In this document: piece after piece, positions 61,582 through 64,000 of the stretch
How positions within the stretch are numbered: position 1 is the stretch's first letter
Layout: each line of letters opens with the position of its first letter
Source: Lithospermum erythrorhizon
Taxonomy: Eukaryota; Streptophyta; Magnoliopsida; Boraginales; Boraginaceae
DNA length: 64,000 nt
Assembly (NCBI GenBank): GCA_019722365.1
Contig: JADFUC010000257.1
Span: forward strand, 124,001-188,000
Reading direction: 5' to 3'
The notes under the pieces: generated by a model
What the model saw: the letters and a program-made list of their open reading frames with translations, nothing else
The model's database searches: none
What the model was told of the DNA's origin: nothing
Translations under genes and position numbers: made by a program

Positions 61582-62430
61582 TGGTTTACATATGCAGTTG
61601 TTCACATTGCTTTGTCCATTCCTTCTGTTAGAAGCGCTTGGAGAGCAGAGATCAGCGCCTGGTCTCACATCGTCTCTCTTGTAAATCTATGTTGTCATAT
61701 AAGCTTTTATGCAACTGTGTGATGCTTAAAGAAACCAGTTGCATCTTTTGCTGTAGCTCCTCCAAAAGTACACGGTACTGGAAATATTACATGAACTGCA
61801 AGGCTCCGATTAGATTTCATGTACATCAGATGAATATTTTCTATGTATGTTTAGATTGATGCTAGTTAATTTCCTTTAAAGAAACTGCATGTCAGCTTCA
61901 TAATGGTCCTCGGACCTCAATTCAAAAGATAGTCAATCCGGAATTCGGCTCGGTGCATAATCAAGTTCAAAAGTAGATCAGGAACCAACTCAAAATATGA
62001 ATAAATATTTTTTAAAATAATACATACATATGATATATATATATTCTACGATAAGCATCATCTACCCTCATTTATGCCTTTTATACTACGCCTCCCGATT
62101 GTGAACATCAGGAGTAGTTATAATGTAAACACCAATATACGTCAGATAATAGTTTAAAGCAGAGACAGTAGCTGAGCGCAGACAAAAAGTTATGTAGCTG
62201 ACATTGACCTTTTGTTGAGAAATGAACTCACATTATTTCATTTGTAACAAATAGAAACAATTACTCTGTATATCACATAATCTATATACCTTATAAAAAG
62301 CCATGATAACATACAAGAATTTTTATAACGCCTAAATTAATCCTCCCAACGCAAATTTAATTATAACACATCTAATAATTATTAAATTTCAATAATAATT
62401 AAATAACAATGAGCTGGAAGTCACTAAACA
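61582..62430. other. 3'UTR and AT-rich spacer
   Basis: Probable 3'UTR to about 61880, then spacer. The 73-codon frame at 61638-61859 lies in the likely 3'UTR and has no family feature. Confidence 0.5.
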
Positions 62431-63835
62431 TAAAAATACCTTTTGAAGAAGTTACATTTTGATATTTATACGACTCTTAATATTCATTAAATCATTTTTA
62501 ATGAATTCCTCAATCCATAATTTTTATTCATAACTTATTTTAAATTATAATATTTTTAATAAAGTGTGAAACTGTCACACTAACATTCCCACAAGGTCCT
62601 TGTCCTAGATACCTTGAGAGTTAATCGCTTCTGACGTACTCCCTAGGGCATACCAACTAAAGAATTGTAGTTAAGGGCATCAAAGCAGCCTCAGCAGAAT
62701 ATGTCGACTCTCATAATCATTTTTATGTGAAAACGAAGGGATTTATTTTAGGTTTTTGAATACTTAAACATCGCTTTGTTTCCTTGCTTTAATGTGATTG
62801 CTATTATTTATATAATTAAATTTGATTGCAAAGATTTATTTTTCTGCTTTGAGAATTTGCACAATATTAAATATCATTTATATGACCCTCTTACATTGTT
62901 AGAAAAAATTCAATATATTTATGATTTAAAACATGACTTATTGCTCCCATAGCCTAAAGTTAAAAGTTATATATCAGCAATAACAATATTTAAAAATTAA
63001 TATAATGAGTTGTTAAATAAATAATTTTAGGAACTAATATGATTTGAGTGAAATAACATAATTAGAGACAATTTAAGTATTTTTTATAGTGAAATATATG
63101 ACGTAATATATCTAAGAAAAATAAAAATAAAAATATAAAGTTCAATATAATAATTACGATTTATTAAAAAATGGATATCAATTTATTTTCTTATGAGGTA
63201 TCATTATATATAAATATCTCTTGAAGAAGTTATATCTTGATGTTACATGACTCTTAATAGTATATTATATCATTTTAAATGGATTCCTTAACCAATAATT
63301 TATATCTATAACTTATATTATATTATAATATTTTTTAATGTGTAGACAAAGAAAGCCATTTCTTTTATTTTTTGAATGTCTAAATAGCTTTGGTTTCGTT
63401 TCTAACGTGATCGCATATCTTATAACTAAATTTATTTAAAATATTAAATTTGATTAAAAAGATTTGCCGCGCAAACCATATTTATGTTTCATTTCGAGAT
63501 TTTGTAAGGTTATTAAATTTCATTTATATGTCCACTCTTACATAGTTGGAGAAAATTTTAATTTTTTTTATAATGAAAGATACGACTTAATTGATCACAA
63601 CTAAAAGAAAGTCGTACATTGTAGTAATAATCTTTAAAAATTAAAATAAAATATGAGTTGTCAAATCAACACTTTTAGAACTAATATACTTTAAGTGATA
63701 CAACAAAATTAGAGGCAATTTCGATATATTTTTATAGTGAAATATATGACCTAATGTATATTATGAAAATAAAAAAGAAAATAATAAGTAAAATATAATA
63801 ATATATTAGTTTATTTTCTTATGAGGTATATTTTC
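62430..63835. repeat. Large tandem duplication at the window end
   Basis: Copy 1 runs from about 62430 to 63205 and copy 2 from about 63206 to 63835. Shared in order: CTTTTGAAGAAGTTAC-like, CGACTCTTAATA, TAACTTATTTTAAATTATAATATTTTT-like (62540; 63310), TTTGAATGTCTAAATAGCTTTG-like, TCATTTATATGACC, GAGTTGTTAAAT, AGGAACTAATAT, ATAGTGAAATATATGAC and TTATTTTCTTATGAGGTAT. Copy 1 carries an additional ~170 bp less AT-rich piece at about 62570-62740. Confidence 0.8.
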
Positions 63836-64000
63836 TTTAATTCAATAATATAAAGAAAAAAATATCAATAAAGATGTATATGAAAATTTTATGTTACATA
63901 AGTATTTAATGAAAATTAAATTCATTAAGCTCAGCGTGAAATGAAAGTCTAGGTTACTTTAGTATTTAAGGTAAATTAAAAATCATTCATAACTTTAATT

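Noticed and set aside
1..64000. tRNA and rRNA genes
   Set aside because: I looked for GGTTCGAATCC-type T-loops and rRNA-like stretches and found none that fold convincingly by eye; tRNAscan would settle this.

Overview
This window is nuclear DNA of a flowering plant, most likely a eudicot. The genes have many short GT-AG introns. They encode chloroplast proteins with N-terminal targeting regions, a plant LRR receptor kinase and a xyloglucan-modifying enzyme, and the spacers are AT-rich and full of LTR-retrotransposon debris and Stowaway-like MITEs. The short palindrome-like word TACTCCGTA and its variants recur in the spacers, which hints at Caryophyllales, but that is a weak inference.

Layout. 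11-6238 (+): KEA3-type chloroplast K+/H+ antiporter, 19 exons. 7278-13044 (-): chloroplast soluble inorganic pyrophosphatase (PPA6 type), six exons, with a 3.5 kb first intron swollen by repeats. 13.2-20 kb: a gene-free block with a 2.3-2.7 kb unit present twice in direct orientation, AT-rich short-period arrays (one pair inverted) and a ~265 bp tandem repeat. 21.1-24.2 kb (+): a gene matching TUNICAMYCIN INDUCED 1 (TIN1), with an ER-stress-type promoter site and a ~51 bp minisatellite before its start codon. 25161-28178 (+): an RLK7-like LRR-XI receptor kinase whose last exon is frameshifted. 28638-30086 (-): a xyloglucan endotransglucosylase/hydrolase. 31.7-55.8 kb: nested, badly broken Ty3/gypsy elements (recognisable gag, protease, reverse transcriptase and RNase H pieces), three copies of one LTR-like segment, a second LTR-like pair with a primer-binding-site-like sequence, and other repeats; no host gene seen. 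56717-58096 (+): an acidic single-pass membrane protein with a 5'UTR intron. 59511-61581 (+): a small plastid-type single-pass membrane protein of four exons. 61.6-64 kb: AT-rich, with a large tandem duplication.

Functional picture. This is an ordinary plant gene neighbourhood, not an operon; the genes need not work together. KEA3 and the pyrophosphatase, convergent neighbours, both act in chloroplasts (thylakoid proton gradient tuning; stromal pyrophosphate removal). TIN1 would act in the secretory pathway under ER stress, RLK7 at the plasma membrane, and the XTH in the cell wall.

Most notable: the TIN1 promoter and leader architecture, the G-rich tract next to the pyrophosphatase start, the duplicated CpG-rich unit with inverted AT arrays, and the way the transposon copies differ mainly by small indels while keeping CpG. 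The last point raises the possibility that the repeat-rich parts are poorly corrected long-read consensus rather than natural decay. I found no convincing new multi-gene system.
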